Shown: positions 36,292 through 45,231, counted from the first letter of the stretch. The stretch is DNA of 64,000 nt from Bacillota bacterium (GCA_029007725.1 JAQXIJ010000046.1:1-64000), one strand, 5' to 3'. Translations and numbers: made by a program. Notes: generated by a model not told the origin, from the letters alone.

Positions 36292-37497
36292 CTAATTATT
36301 TTTATGTCTGAAGAATGACGGGGTATCGACATTATCCATGCCCGTCTTTATTGTTCTTGTAAAAATTGAATCATCTTCTGCAGCTGACGGAGAATAAGTA
36401 GGAATCCTTCTGCCAAAATCCACGCCTGATCCGGAAGTGCCTATCGACGGATTCTGCTGAGCAGCACTGTTTAAAACTGAGGCAACGTCCGATTTTGAGC
36501 CACGCTTATTTTTGGCATTAAGACCGGTAGCAATAAGCGTAACCTTGATTTCGTCCTTCATGTTTTCGTCAACAGCTGTACCTACAATGATTGTAGCATC
36601 CTGTGATACCATTTCACGAACGATAGAGGATACCTCACCCATATCAACAAGCGAGAACTCGGTGCCGCCTGTTATGTTCAGAAGAACATTGTGAGCTCCG
36701 GAAATGCTTGTTTCAAGCAAAGGAGATTCGATAGCGGCGCGAACAGCGTCCTGTGCGGCATTTTCGCCCTTGCCTATTCCGATACCCATGTGAGCAACAC
36801 CTGAATCACGCATAATTGTGCTTACATCTGCAAAGTCACAGCTGATGATACCGTTCTGAGCTATTACCTCAATGATACCCTCAACACCCTGACGAAGAAC
36901 CTCGTCTGCAAGTTTGAAGGAATCGGTTATTGTAATTTTCTTGTCTGCTGTTTTAAGGAGCAGGTCGTTTGGTATTGTTACGATAGCGTCAACGTTCGCC
37001 GACAACTCTTCAATTCCCTGTTCTGCATTTCTTGCTCTCTGCGGGCCCTCGAAAAAGAACGGCTTTGTTACTACCGCAACGGTCAATATGCCCATTTCCT
37101 TTGCGAGCTTTGCGATAACCGGCGCAGCACCCGTGCCTGTTCCGCCGCCCATACCGGCCGTGATGAATACCATTTCGGTATTCTGTAAAAGTTCTTTAAT
37201 TGCATCCTCATTTTCTTCGGCAGCTTTGCGGCCGATCTCAGGTTTTGCACCTGCGCCCAAGCCCTGTGTCAATCTTGTGCCTATCTGAAGCGCAACCGGC
37301 GCCTTAACTGTCTTAAGCTGCTGCAAATCGGTGTTTACCGCTATAAAGTCCGCTCTTGAAACATTTGCCTCGATCATACGGTCAACAGCATTGTTTCCGC
37401 CGCCGCCGACACCGATTACTTTAATTCTTGCACCATCTGCAGGCTGGTCGGCCGATGAGCCGTTTACCAAATCTATTTTACTGTTTATGTCGCTCAT
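36292..37497 (-). CDS. ftsZ: cell-division tubulin homologue FtsZ
   Basis: 401 residues. N-terminal GTPase core with IKVIGVGGGGNNAVDRM near 25-41, the tubulin signature GGGTGTGAAP near 118-127, and the T7 loop region ADEVLRQGVEGI near 222. A variable linker of about 65 residues after 330 is followed by the conserved C-terminal peptide ending VDTPSFFRHKNN, the usual site for FtsA/SepF binding. It polymerises into the cytokinetic ring. SD AAGGAGG. It is the third gene of the murA-divIB-ftsZ block, 128 bp downstream of divIB. Confidence 0.97.
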   Translation of the reverse strand: MSDINSKIDLVNGSSADQPADGARIKVIGVGGGGNNAVDRMIEANVSRADFIAVNTDLQQLKTVKAPVALQIGTRLTQGLGAGAKPEIGRKAAEENEDAIKELLQNTEMVFITAGMGGGTGTGAAPVIAKLAKEMGILTVAVVTKPFFFEGPQRARNAEQGIEELSANVDAIVTIPNDLLLKTADKKITITDSFKLADEVLRQGVEGIIEVIAQNGIISCDFADVSTIMRDSGVAHMGIGIGKGENAAQDAVRAAIESPLLETSISGAHNVLLNITGGTEFSLVDMGEVSSIVREMVSQDATIIVGTAVDENMKDEIKVTLIATGLNAKNKRGSKSDVASVLNSAAQQNPSIGTSGSGVDFGRRIPTYSPSAAEDDSIFTRTIKTGMDNVDTPSFFRHKNN

Positions 37498-37625
37498 TTA
37501 TCCGTATCCTCCTTAGTTATCGTTATTTCTGATTACACATTTTTATTTTACTATGTTTTTTAAATTATTTCAATAGAAATTTTATATTTTTTGCAAAAAA
37601 ACTAAAAATTCAGCAATTTTTATAC

Positions 37626-38411
37626 TTAGGGCGAGTATATTGCCTTGCCTGTTGTTGAAAGATTTATCGTTCCGCGGGAATTTTCGGTAAGCACGCTTGA
37701 ATTGATTGCCTCTTTGAAAAGTCCGAGTTTTCGCTGAAAATCAATCGGAGTTCCGCAAATAACATCAAGTCTGTTCTGATAATTAAAGGTAATATTAGTC
37801 ATATCTTCAAAGGAAATCGCAGTAATTCCCGAAATTATATCAGCGCGCTGCATATAGTCAAGACAAGACATGACTCTCTGCTGAATTTCGGCATCGTTCA
37901 GTGTCAGCTGTTCGCCCTCGTTCGAGCTTGTAACATTAAGCCCGTCAACCTCCGGAACATTTTCCGGCTTTTCGGCAAGCTTTTCAAGAACCTTTCCGTT
38001 TTTGTCAATTGCAATAAATCCGCTTCCCGTGTTTATGGCAGCAATCGTCTTTGCCTCATCAATTTCCACCGTTACAGAAGCACCTATAGGTTTTTTTACA
38101 ACCGTCACCTTTTCCACATACGGTATCCCGGAAAGCTTTTTCACAATGCTGCGCTTGGTGGTAAGGAATAAATTTTTTCCCTTGATTCCGCCGATTTCAC
38201 TGTCAACTTTCTCTGTAGAAACCTTGTCGTTGCCAACAACCGTTACCGATCTGATGTTAAAAAGAGGCGTAAAAAACATGACCACAAGCACGGCAATCAA
38301 AATCAGCACCGAAAAGAAAACAGTGCGTCTGATTTTCTGCTCGCGTATGCGCTTGCGCCGTCTTTGGTCATGGCGCGATTGTATATTTCCACCGGCCTTT
38401 TTATCTTTCAT
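37626..38411 (-). CDS. divIB: cell-division protein DivIB/FtsQ
   Basis: Start at ATG 38411 (GGAAAG 10 nt upstream). A GTG at 38420 overlaps the murA stop but stands too close to the SD. 261 residues. A basic cytoplasmic N-terminus (RRRKRIREQKIRR) precedes a single membrane helix at about 31-52. The POTRA domain follows (FNIRSVTVVGNDKVSTEKV), then the FtsQ beta domain. It is part of the divisome with FtsL/DivIC and FtsB-type partners outside the membrane. Next to murA and ftsZ, as is common in Firmicutes. Confidence 0.88.
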   Translation of the reverse strand: MKDKKAGGNIQSRHDQRRRKRIREQKIRRTVFFSVLILIAVLVVMFFTPLFNIRSVTVVGNDKVSTEKVDSEIGGIKGKNLFLTTKRSIVKKLSGIPYVEKVTVVKKPIGASVTVEIDEAKTIAAINTGSGFIAIDKNGKVLEKLAEKPENVPEVDGLNVTSSNEGEQLTLNDAEIQQRVMSCLDYMQRADIISGITAISFEDMTNITFNYQNRLDVICGTPIDFQRKLGLFKEAINSSVLTENSRGTINLSTTGKAIYSP

Positions 38412-38416
38412 CAAAT

Positions 38417-39670
38417 TCACTCTTTCCGTTTTATATCAATTCCGCAAAGGGATAAAACCCTTTCTATACTCTCATATCCCCTGTCAATATATTTTACGTT
38501 TTCTATTTCGGTAATGCCCTCGGCGGCCAGCGCCGCAACAACAAGCGATGCGCCGCCGCGAAGCTCTCTTGCGACAACCTTTGCACCGGTAAGCTCGCTT
38601 TTTCCGATAACAACGGCAACTCTGCCGTCCACCTTGATATCTGCTCCCATTCGCACAAGCTCTTCAATGTGCTGAAAACGGTTTTCAAAAATGTTCTCAA
38701 CAAAAATGCTTGTTCCGTCGCACTGTGTCATAAGCGCCATAAACGGCGACTGTATATCAGTAGGAAACCCAGGATAAGGCATCGTCTTAAGCGTGCCGAC
38801 AGCAGTCAGCTTTTTCGCCGGAAGCAGTATAATTTTTGACTTGTCGGCATGAACCTTGCAGCCTACCTCTTTGAGCACGTTCATCATCGCGCCCATATGA
38901 GAGCTGTCGGCATTTTTAAGCACCACGGTTCCTCCGGTAACCGCCGCACAGGCAAGATAGGTTGCCGCAACTATGCGGTCCGGAATTATCGTATGCTCCA
39001 CCCCATATAATTTATGTACACCGTCAATGACTATCGTATCTCCGCCGGCGCCCGAAATTTTTGCCCCCATTCGGTTTAAAAACCGCTGTAAATCAGCAAT
39101 TTCCGGCTCACGCGCCGCGTTTTGTATCGTAGTTCTGCCGTCAATCATGCACGCTGCAAGCATAATATTCTCGGTTGCGCCAACACTAGGGAAATCGAGA
39201 TGAATATATGCCGGCTGAAGATTTTCGGCATGGCAGTGTATAAAGCCATGCGATTCGGTAATTTCAACACCCAACTGCCGCAGCGACTTAAGGTGCAGGT
39301 CAATCGGTCGATTACCGATTTCGCAGCCGCCCGGCATCGAAATTTCGGCTTTCCCGAATTTTGAAATTATTGCGCCCAGAAAAATTATTGATGAGCGCAT
39401 CTGGCGCATCAGTTCTTCCGGAATGGTATAGCTGTGAATTCCATAGGAATCCACCTCAAGACTGTTTTTTTCACGTTTTACCCGACATCCGAGATTTTTC
39501 AGAACTTCTATGGTCATATCCACGTCCCGAAGTTTCGGGCAATTATATATAACATTTTTTCCATCACTTAAAATTGCAGCTGCCAAAATCGGAAGCACAG
39601 CGTTTTTGGAGCCCTGAACGTAAATTTCACCCTCCATTTTATGCTTTCCGTCTATAACCAGCTTACTCAC
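38417..39670 (-). CDS. murA: UDP-N-acetylglucosamine 1-carboxyvinyltransferase MurA
   Basis: Start at GTG 39670 with AGGGGG 7 nt upstream; the longer frame to 39742 lacks an SD and overlaps the promoter. 417 residues, the family size. It transfers enolpyruvate from PEP to UDP-GlcNAc, the first committed step of peptidoglycan synthesis. N-terminal EGEIYVQGSKNAVLPILAA, and the loop MPGGCEIGNRP carrying the catalytic Cys116 (fosfomycin target). C-terminal TDIQSPFMAL and GGASLVVAALAA are typical. First gene of murA-divIB-ftsZ with its own promoter. Confidence 0.95.
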   Translation of the reverse strand: MSKLVIDGKHKMEGEIYVQGSKNAVLPILAAAILSDGKNVIYNCPKLRDVDMTIEVLKNLGCRVKREKNSLEVDSYGIHSYTIPEELMRQMRSSIIFLGAIISKFGKAEISMPGGCEIGNRPIDLHLKSLRQLGVEITESHGFIHCHAENLQPAYIHLDFPSVGATENIMLAACMIDGRTTIQNAAREPEIADLQRFLNRMGAKISGAGGDTIVIDGVHKLYGVEHTIIPDRIVAATYLACAAVTGGTVVLKNADSSHMGAMMNVLKEVGCKVHADKSKIILLPAKKLTAVGTLKTMPYPGFPTDIQSPFMALMTQCDGTSIFVENIFENRFQHIEELVRMGADIKVDGRVAVVIGKSELTGAKVVARELRGGASLVVAALAAEGITEIENVKYIDRGYESIERVLSLCGIDIKRKE

Positions 39671-39741
39671 AGAAACACCCCCTGTTTGGAATACATACTG
39701 TATAATATGCATTTCGTACGGTTGTGTTCCTACACGAAACA

Positions 39742-39770
39742 ATTATAGCAAAGCGTAGTTATAAAATCAA
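39742..39770 (-). promoter_or_regulatory. promoter of murA-divIB-ftsZ
   Basis: Minus-strand TTGATT (39765-39770), 17-bp spacer, TATAAT (39742-39747). The -35 overlaps the trmD stop codon, so the division block can be expressed independently of the trmD operon. Confidence 0.7.
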
Positions 39771-40504
39771 CTTTTTTTATCAAATTGCTCCAAAAAATTA
39801 ATGTCCTCTTTTGTCAAATCTGCCTTTTCGAGCATATCGGGTCGTTTTTTCAGAGTGTTCAAAAGTGCCTGCTGCCTTTTCCATATTTCTATATTTTTGT
39901 GATGTCCCGATATCAAAACCTCGGGAATTTTAACTCCCATAAATTCCTCCGGACGCGTATACTGCGGATATTCCAAAAGCCCGTTAAAGTGGCTCTCGTT
40001 TTGATATGATCCCTCGTTTGCCAGCACTCCCGGAACCATGCGGCTCACCGCGTCAATTACCGCCATTGCGGGAATTTCGCCGCCGGTCAGCACAAAGTCG
40101 CCCATCGAAATTTCTTCGTCAACAATCATATCCAGCACGCGCTGATCGACGCCCTCATAGTGACCGCACAAAATAACTATATGGTCATAGTCTGCAAGTC
40201 GCAAAGCGGTTTTTTGATTAAACACGCTGCCTTGCGGCGACATATACACCGTGTGCGGCTTATAGTCAAGCCCCTCAGCAACGCTCATATACGCGTCATA
40301 AACCGGCTGCGGCGTCATCAGCATTCCGCCTCCGCCCGAATAGGGATAATCGTCGGTTTTGCGGTGCTTGTTCTTTGAAAAATCCCGGATATCGATAAAA
40401 TTCATTTCAATCAGACCGGCTTTTCGGGCACGTCCGATTATGCTGTCATCCAAAACCGCGCCGAACATATCCGGAAACAAGGTAAGAACGTCAAATTTCA
40501 TCAT
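39767..40504 (-). CDS. trmD: tRNA (guanine-N1)-methyltransferase TrmD
   Basis: 245 residues. It methylates G37 of tRNAs reading CNN codons, preventing frameshifts. SPOUT-knot motifs are DYPYSGGGGMLM near 52, ILCGHYEGVDQRVLDMIVDEEISMGDFVLTGGE near 111-143 (read in parts) and PAMAVIDAVSRMVPGVL. ATG 40504 overlaps the rimM stop by ATGA. It is the last gene of the ylxM-ffh operon; the rplS gene that often follows trmD is absent here. Confidence 0.95.
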   Translation of the reverse strand: MMKFDVLTLFPDMFGAVLDDSIIGRARKAGLIEMNFIDIRDFSKNKHRKTDDYPYSGGGGMLMTPQPVYDAYMSVAEGLDYKPHTVYMSPQGSVFNQKTALRLADYDHIVILCGHYEGVDQRVLDMIVDEEISMGDFVLTGGEIPAMAVIDAVSRMVPGVLANEGSYQNESHFNGLLEYPQYTRPEEFMGVKIPEVLISGHHKNIEIWKRQQALLNTLKKRPDMLEKADLTKEDINFLEQFDKKS

Positions 40505-41010
40505 TCCTCTTCCAGTCCCTCCGGCACATTTATATAAATTTTCTTGTTTTCTGTGTCAACTTTTGTCAAAACTCCATCAATAATCGGCACAAGCAGATTG
40601 TTTCTGCCGCTGCGCTTTATGTCATACACATCGTTTGAGCCGGTGGAAAATATGTCTGTAAGTATTCCGATAAGACTATTATGTTCGTCAAAAACCTCGC
40701 AGTCTATCAAGTCGGCGATGTAATAAACTCCCTCTGGAAGCTCGCCGAGCTGCTCTCGCGAAGCCGACAAAACCGCATTTTTGTACTTTTCCGCCTGTTC
40801 GATGCTATCTATCTGAGCAAATTTAACAATTATATTATTCTGCTGGTATTTTACGTTTTTTATATCGAGCTTTTCCTCTTTACCGCGCATTTTTGCAAAT
40901 ACATAATCCAACTTTTCAAAATCATGCGGCATGTCCGTCCATGTAACGATTTTGACCTCGCCGCGCAGCCCATGCGTATTGATAATTTTCCCAACTTCTA
41001 ACGTTTTCAC
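40501..41010 (-). CDS. rimM: 16S rRNA-processing protein RimM
   Basis: Start at GTG 41010, preceded by GGAGGAGAAAA; the longer frame to 41058 lacks an SD. 169 residues. N-terminal beta-barrel with EVGKIINTHGLRGEVK and C-terminal PRC-barrel with YYIADLIDCEVFDE and NDVYDIK...LLVPIIDGVLTKVD. It aids 30S maturation by binding ribosomal protein S19. Coupled to trmD by a 4-bp overlap. The 146-bp gap to khpA upstream contains hairpins. Confidence 0.93.
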   Translation of the reverse strand: MKTLEVGKIINTHGLRGEVKIVTWTDMPHDFEKLDYVFAKMRGKEEKLDIKNVKYQQNNIIVKFAQIDSIEQAEKYKNAVLSASREQLGELPEGVYYIADLIDCEVFDEHNSLIGILTDIFSTGSNDVYDIKRSGRNNLLVPIIDGVLTKVDTENKKIYINVPEGLEEE

Positions 41011-41019
41011 TTTTCTCCT

Positions 41020-41156
41020 CCATACAGAATCATAAACCTGTGTCATTCCGTGCCGCATACAAAAGCGGCACGGAACAATGCCTGTCCGCCCGTTTCGGGC
41101 TCAAAGCGCCGTAAAGTAAAATAAGTGTCGGACGACACTCATTTTATATACTTAAA
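41020..41156 (-). promoter_or_regulatory. structured intergenic region between khpA and rimM
   Basis: On the minus strand there are stems AGTGTCG/CGACACT (followed by a T-rich stretch), CCCG/CGGG and TTCCGTGCCGC/GCGGCACGGAA (8-nt loop). The first could be a partial terminator lowering expression of rimM-trmD. A regulatory role is inferred from structure only. Confidence 0.45.
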
Positions 41157-41387
41157 TTATTGAACAATGTTGACAACCACGTGCTTATTTTCCTTGCTTG
41201 CAGCTGCCTTTACAACAGTTCTGACCGCTCTTGCAATCTTTCCCTGCTTACCGATAACCTTGCCCATGTCACTTTCGGCAACACGAAGCTCAAGAGTTAT
41301 TGTATCCTCGCCGGGTATCTCAGTAACCGATACCTCTTCCGGATTTTCTACCAACGCCTTGGCTATAATTTCCAAAACTTCTTTCAT
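41157..41387 (-). CDS. khpA: KH-domain RNA-binding protein KhpA
   Basis: 76 residues comprising a single type II KH domain, with the GxxG loop in MGKVIGKQGKIARAVRTVVKAAA near 41-62 (Gly-Lys-Gln-Gly). It binds RNA, usually with KhpB, and affects division and translation in Firmicutes. It lies between rpsP (13 bp upstream) and rimM, the standard place. SD GGAGAACAG. Confidence 0.94.
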   Translation of the reverse strand: MKEVLEIIAKALVENPEEVSVTEIPGEDTITLELRVAESDMGKVIGKQGKIARAVRTVVKAAASKENKHVVVNIVQ

Positions 41388-41400
41388 AACGCTGTTCTCC

Positions 41401-41643
41401 TTACATAATACCCTGCTTCTTTAAAAGAGCCTTAACAGTATCTGTAGGCTGGGCACCATTAGCAATCCATTTCTTTGCCATATCTGCGTCAATGTCCACT
41501 GTAGCAGGATCCGTCAGTGGATTATATGTTCCGATTTCTTCGATGAATCTGCCGTCTCTGGGGTATCTTGAATCTGCAACTACAACTCTATAAAAAGGAG
41601 CCTTTTTTGCACCCATTCTTCTCAGTCTGATTTTTACTGCCAT
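41401..41643 (-). CDS. rpsP: ribosomal protein S16
   Basis: 80 residues. [26 protein letters not shown] is the universal S16 N-terminus (read as [11 protein letters not shown] and [13 protein letters not shown]), with [11 protein letters not shown] near 34-44. Component of the 30S subunit. SD GGAGGTG. It lies 52 bp downstream of ffh and 13 bp before khpA. Confidence 0.97.
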   Translation of the reverse strand: MAVKIRLRRMGAKKAPFYRVVVADSRYPRDGRFIEEIGTYNPLTDPATVDIDADMAKKWIANGAQPTDTVKALLKKQGIM

Positions 41644-41695
41644 TTCTTTTCACCTCCTAAACCTTACTCATTTGTATATCAAAGTCTTTCGACAT

Positions 41696-43048
41696 TTAAT
41701 ATCTGTTTCCCAGCTTTTTAATTCTTTTGAGCATTTTAGCCTGTTTTCCGCCTGAAAGCTGTTTCATCATCTGCTTCATCTGATCAAACTGCTTCAAAAG
41801 CTCGTTTACGTCCTGTACTCGTGTTCCGCTGCCTTTTGCTATCCTTACCTTTCGGCTTGCAGCTATTATCTTTGGATTTTCGCGCTCGGCGGGTGTCATT
41901 GATTGAATAATCGCCTCGGTACGGCGCATTTTAGCCTCACTGTCCGACGCGTTGATTTTCTCCATTGCCTTTTTGTCAATTCCGGGCATCATGCCGATAA
42001 GCTGCGAAATCGGACCCATTTTTTTAATCTGCTGAAGCTGATTCAAAAAATCCTCGAGGTCAAAGGTCTGACGGCGCATTTTTTGCTCCAGCTCTTTTGC
42101 CTGTTGCTCGTCAACCACGTCCTGCGCCCTGTCAATAAGCGTCATAACGTCGCCCATGCCCAGAATACGGCTCGCCATTCTGTCAGGATGAAATGGTTCC
42201 AGGTCGGACAACTTTTCGCCGACAGAAGCATACTTTATCGGCTTATGCGTAACCGCCTTTACCGACAACGCCGCACCACCCCTAGTATCGCCGTCCAGTT
42301 TTGAAAGAATAACGCCTGTTATTTCGAGCTGCAAATTGAAGTGTTCGGCAACATTCACAGCGTCCTGACCTGTCATTGCATCGACAACAAGCAGAATTTC
42401 ACTAGGATTTGTTTCCGCTTTGATTTTCTCCAACTCCTCCATCAAAGCTTCATCTATATGCAAACGTCCAGCGGTATCAATGATTACCGGGTCATTTCCG
42501 TGCTTTTTGGCATGCTCAATCGCCGCCTTTGCGATATTTACTGGATTCTCGTCAGTACCCATCGAAAATACCGAAACGCCTATCTGGTCGCCCAAAACCT
42601 GCAGTTGCTTTACCGCAGCCGGCCTGTAGACATCGCATGCAACCAAAAGCGGACGCTTATCCATTTGTTTTCTTAGTGCAAGCGCAAGCTTTCCGGCAGC
42701 GGTTGTTTTACCGGCGCCCTGCAGACCGCACAGCATAAACACCGATGGTGGATTTTTTGCAAATTCAAGTCTTTCGTGTTCTGAGCCCATAAGCTCAACC
42801 AACTCGTCACGAACAATTTTTATTATGTTCTGCGATGGAGTCAGGCTTTCAAGCACCTCCGTGCCCATGGCCTTTTCGGACACCTTTTTTACGAAATCCT
42901 TTACTACCTTAAAGTTGACATCGGCCTCCAAAAGCGCAAGCTTTACCTCACGCATTGCGTCCTTTACATCCTTTTCGGTAATTTTCCCCTTACCCTTAAG
43001 CCTTTTAAACACTCCGCCAAGTTTTTCACCAAGATTTTCAAATGCCAA
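41696..43048 (-). CDS. ffh: signal recognition particle GTPase Ffh
   Basis: Start at TTG 43048 (product MAFENLGEKL...), with AGGTGG 8 nt upstream; an in-frame GTG sits at 43060. 450 residues: N domain, then the G domain with GLQGAGKTT, DTAGRLHIDE and SKLDGDTRGGAAL. The Met-rich M domain (from about 300) has GMGDVMTLID and repeated MKQMMKQL-type segments binding 4.5S RNA and signal peptides. It targets membrane proteins to FtsY/Sec. Follows ylxM directly, as in Bacillus. Confidence 0.95.
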   Translation of the reverse strand: MAFENLGEKLGGVFKRLKGKGKITEKDVKDAMREVKLALLEADVNFKVVKDFVKKVSEKAMGTEVLESLTPSQNIIKIVRDELVELMGSEHERLEFAKNPPSVFMLCGLQGAGKTTAAGKLALALRKQMDKRPLLVACDVYRPAAVKQLQVLGDQIGVSVFSMGTDENPVNIAKAAIEHAKKHGNDPVIIDTAGRLHIDEALMEELEKIKAETNPSEILLVVDAMTGQDAVNVAEHFNLQLEITGVILSKLDGDTRGGAALSVKAVTHKPIKYASVGEKLSDLEPFHPDRMASRILGMGDVMTLIDRAQDVVDEQQAKELEQKMRRQTFDLEDFLNQLQQIKKMGPISQLIGMMPGIDKKAMEKINASDSEAKMRRTEAIIQSMTPAERENPKIIAASRKVRIAKGSGTRVQDVNELLKQFDQMKQMMKQLSGGKQAKMLKRIKKLGNRY

Positions 43049-43062
43049 AACTCTCACCACCT

Positions 43063-43398
43063 TTAAAGTTGCTTTACAATTTCATCAAGACTGCCGAGAA
43101 GCCGTGCGGTGCTGCCATTCTGCGGCATTTTTGCAATAATCTCGCTCATATCATCTGCAGTTTTGCGAATCGACAAAAATTTTTCGGCAAGCCCGAGCTT
43201 CTCTTCAAATTCGATAAGATGCAGCTCACCTTTTTTTATAAAATCGCGCACACCCTGTCTTGAAATGTCCATTTCTTCGGCAATTTCCGCCAAAGACAAA
43301 TCCTGATTATAATAGCCGTTCAGCGCCTCAATCTGCTTTTGAGTAAGAAGTTCACCGTAAAAATCCATCAAAACGCTGACCGATAAATCTTTTGTCAT
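43063..43398 (-). CDS. ylxM: YlxM/p13-like DNA-binding protein (SRP operon regulator)
   Basis: 111 residues, UPF0122 family. A sigma-70 region 4-like helix-turn-helix is visible in ALNGYYNQDLSLAEIAEEMDISRQGVRDFIKKG (read in parts, about 25-57). It is nearly always encoded upstream of ffh and is thought to modulate SRP. First gene of the operon, 14 bp before ffh. Confidence 0.9.
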   Translation of the reverse strand: MTKDLSVSVLMDFYGELLTQKQIEALNGYYNQDLSLAEIAEEMDISRQGVRDFIKKGELHLIEFEEKLGLAEKFLSIRKTADDMSEIIAKMPQNGSTARLLGSLDEIVKQL

Positions 43399-43414
43399 AT
43401 CATCACCACTTCAA

Positions 43415-43475
43415 AGTGTAAAACAAAAATACTTTACACTCATGCTATTATACATTACCTTTTCCGTTTTGTCAA
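43415..43475 (-). promoter_or_regulatory. consensus promoter of the ylxM-ffh operon with downstream inverted repeat
   Basis: Minus-strand TTGACA (43470-43475), 17-bp spacer, TATAAT (43447-43452), a perfect consensus promoter. AGTGTAAA / TTTACACT (43415-43422 and 43433-43440) forms an inverted repeat at the expected transcription start, a possible operator. Confidence 0.75.
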
Positions 43476-43948
43476 TAGTTTATTACGTTTTTTTATAATG
43501 GGGGACCTTTTTTTACTGTTTGAACAAACGGGAGCAGTTCAATGTTTCGTGCGGTTTCTTTTTTTCGGCAAATAAATATTTTGTTAAATTTAAATGAAAA
43601 ACCGCGTTTTTTAAGATATATCAATTCTTGTCATCATCTCTTTGTGCGCCGGCATGATGTACCAGCATAACCGTTGCGCCCATATAAATCCCGCTGACAA
43701 AGTGTGTCACAAGCTCTATATTCTTCTTACCAACATTTACTGATGAAACATCTGTCCTAACACCGAAATAACCGCCGGTGAGCAAATCGACCGGCAGTAA
43801 AACGCACGCATGAGACTTGTATGAAAAAGGACGGCAGGACAGTACAAAATATATGAGATTTTTCAGTACGCTTCCTTTTGTAATATCGTTATAATTCTTT
43901 AACCCCCGAATATTGGAACATTCTGCGGAGATTTTTCCGCTTGATGAT
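43476..43948. other. gap with a doubtful minus-strand reading frame
   Basis: The interval between the ylxM promoter and the nucleotidyltransferase terminator contains a minus-strand frame ending at 43621. It includes VLLPVDLLTGGYFGVRTD and IELVTHFVSGIYMGA, but its first codons fall in the terminator and it has no SD-supported start. It may be a gene remnant. I cannot identify it. Confidence 0.3.
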
Positions 43949-43985
43949 AAAAAATAAGCAAGCAGCGGCACGTTTTCCGCTGCTT
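43949..43985 (-). terminator. terminator of the nucleotidyltransferase gene
   Basis: Minus-strand stem AAGCAGCGG / CCGCTGCTT, 8-nt loop, followed by a T-run, 35 bp after the stop codon. Confidence 0.8.
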
Positions 43986-44020
43986 ATCCTAAATGTCTGT
44001 CTTGCCGTTGTTCGTCATTC

Positions 44021-44878
44021 TCAGATTCCGTCGTACAAACCTTCATCACATAGCTTTTTGATTGCTTTCTGAACCTCCTGCTTGTCCTCGCGGTAGGTTA
44101 TGCCGTACCATTTGTCTCTGTTTGAATAGGTCTTTACCGTAGCCGCACCGCTTTTTATAAGCCTGTCGACAACTGTCGGTATTAGACACTCATCATTCTG
44201 CAAATCCGCCGTTTTTATAAAACTGTCAAATTCTTTTTCAAGTTCCGCAAACAGTGCAGGTGTAAAACCCCACAGATTCATCGAAACCTTTGTATCACGC
44301 GGAAGCTGAATCCATGTTTCGCCGTCTTCGGTATACTTTCCATCGGAGTTAATTTTTTTTCTTTCAATAATATCCTTTAAGTATCCTTTTTCAATCTCGC
44401 AGCAGCCCCTTGCAACTGTTCCGTTCACAGAAAGAGTCTTTTCAAGGTCATAGCTGACCATGCAGAAATCAAAATCCTTTGCATTCTCAAGATGTTTTTT
44501 TATGTCAAAAAATGCGTTTGCGCCGTAATAATCGTCTGCGTTGATTACCGCAAACGGTTCCTTCACGGTGTCCTTGCAGCAAAGAATTGCGTGTGTTGTA
44601 CCCCACGGCTTTTTTCTGCCTTCCGGCAGTGAGGAAACATCTTGCATAACATATTCGACATCTATCATTTTTTCAATTCGTTTGCCTACAAATTCCTTAA
44701 AGTCCTTTTCTATTGCTTCCTTGATTATGAATACTACCTTACTGAACCCCGCCTTTTTTGCGTCAAAAACGGAAAAATCCAGCAAAGCCTCTCCTTTGGG
44801 GCCGATTGGCTCCATTTGTTTTAGCCCACCGAAACGGCTTCCCATTCCTGCCGCCATCACCACTAAAGTTGTGTTCAT
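44021..44878 (-). CDS. sugar-phosphate nucleotidyltransferase family protein
   Basis: Start at ATG 44878, after GGAGGGAAATTTT. 285 residues, GT-A-like nucleotidyltransferase fold. The N-terminal nucleotide-binding loop is MAAGMGSRFGGLKQMEPIGPKGE near 8-30 (Gly-rich loop plus Lys). NADDYYG near 113-119 holds the metal-binding Asp pair, and GFTP follows near 205. It resembles glucose-1-phosphate nucleotidylyltransferases but lacks a C-terminal left-handed helix. Substrate sugar and nucleotide cannot be assigned. Monocistronic with its own promoter and terminator. Confidence 0.8.
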   Translation of the reverse strand: MNTTLVVMAAGMGSRFGGLKQMEPIGPKGEALLDFSVFDAKKAGFSKVVFIIKEAIEKDFKEFVGKRIEKMIDVEYVMQDVSSLPEGRKKPWGTTHAILCCKDTVKEPFAVINADDYYGANAFFDIKKHLENAKDFDFCMVSYDLEKTLSVNGTVARGCCEIEKGYLKDIIERKKINSDGKYTEDGETWIQLPRDTKVSMNLWGFTPALFAELEKEFDSFIKTADLQNDECLIPTVVDRLIKSGAATVKTYSNRDKWYGITYREDKQEVQKAIKKLCDEGLYDGI

Positions 44879-44909
44879 AAAATTTCCCTCCATTTATATA
44901 GATATTTTC

Positions 44910-44938
44910 ATTATAAATGTATATCGCCCGAATGTCAA
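44910..44938 (-). promoter_or_regulatory. promoter of the nucleotidyltransferase gene
   Basis: Minus-strand TTGACA (44933-44938), 17-bp spacer, TATAAT (44910-44915), both consensus. Confidence 0.8.
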
Positions 44939-45082
44939 CCTATAAAATTTTTACCGCCGGAATCTGTAGCAAAATTACCGTTCCGAATAATACTTTTCAC
45001 TTTTTTTCATATACTGTAACGTATATATTTTATAGCAGGAATTTTCCGGGTAAATTTTTTTTGATTTTTTTTTAAAAAAAGC

Positions 45083-45111
45083 TTGACAAAATCCGTTCGT
45101 ACTGCTATAAT
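45083..45111 (+). promoter_or_regulatory. consensus promoter of the tRNA cluster
   Basis: TTGACA (45083-45088), exactly 17 bp, TATAAT (45106-45111), 31 bp before tRNA-Val. A perfect consensus fits strong stable-RNA transcription. Confidence 0.85.
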
Positions 45112-45142
45112 AATTTTTGTTGTCACTCCAGTGATGACATAT

Positions 45143-45218
45143 GGGAGTATAGCTCAGCTGGGAGAGCGTCTGCCTTACAAGCAGGATGTCACAGGTTCGA
45201 GCCCTGTTACTCCCACCA
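45143..45218 (+). tRNA. tRNA-Val (anticodon TAC)
   Basis: 76 nt including encoded CCA. Acceptor GGGAGTA / TACTCCC, anticodon stem-loop CTGCCTTACAAGCAG with anticodon TAC, T loop GTTCGAG. First of five tandem tRNA genes. Confidence 0.96.
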
Positions 45219-45231
45219 TTCAACTTAATAT

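Noticed and set aside
43621-43971. Minus-strand frame of 116 codons
   Set aside because: Its first codons lie in the terminator of the nucleotidyltransferase gene, there is no SD-supported start, and the composition does not resemble a known family. Kept only as a possible remnant in a gap entry.
44975-45223. Minus-strand frame over tRNA-Val
   Set aside because: It reads the complement of a tRNA gene, a well-known false protein prediction.
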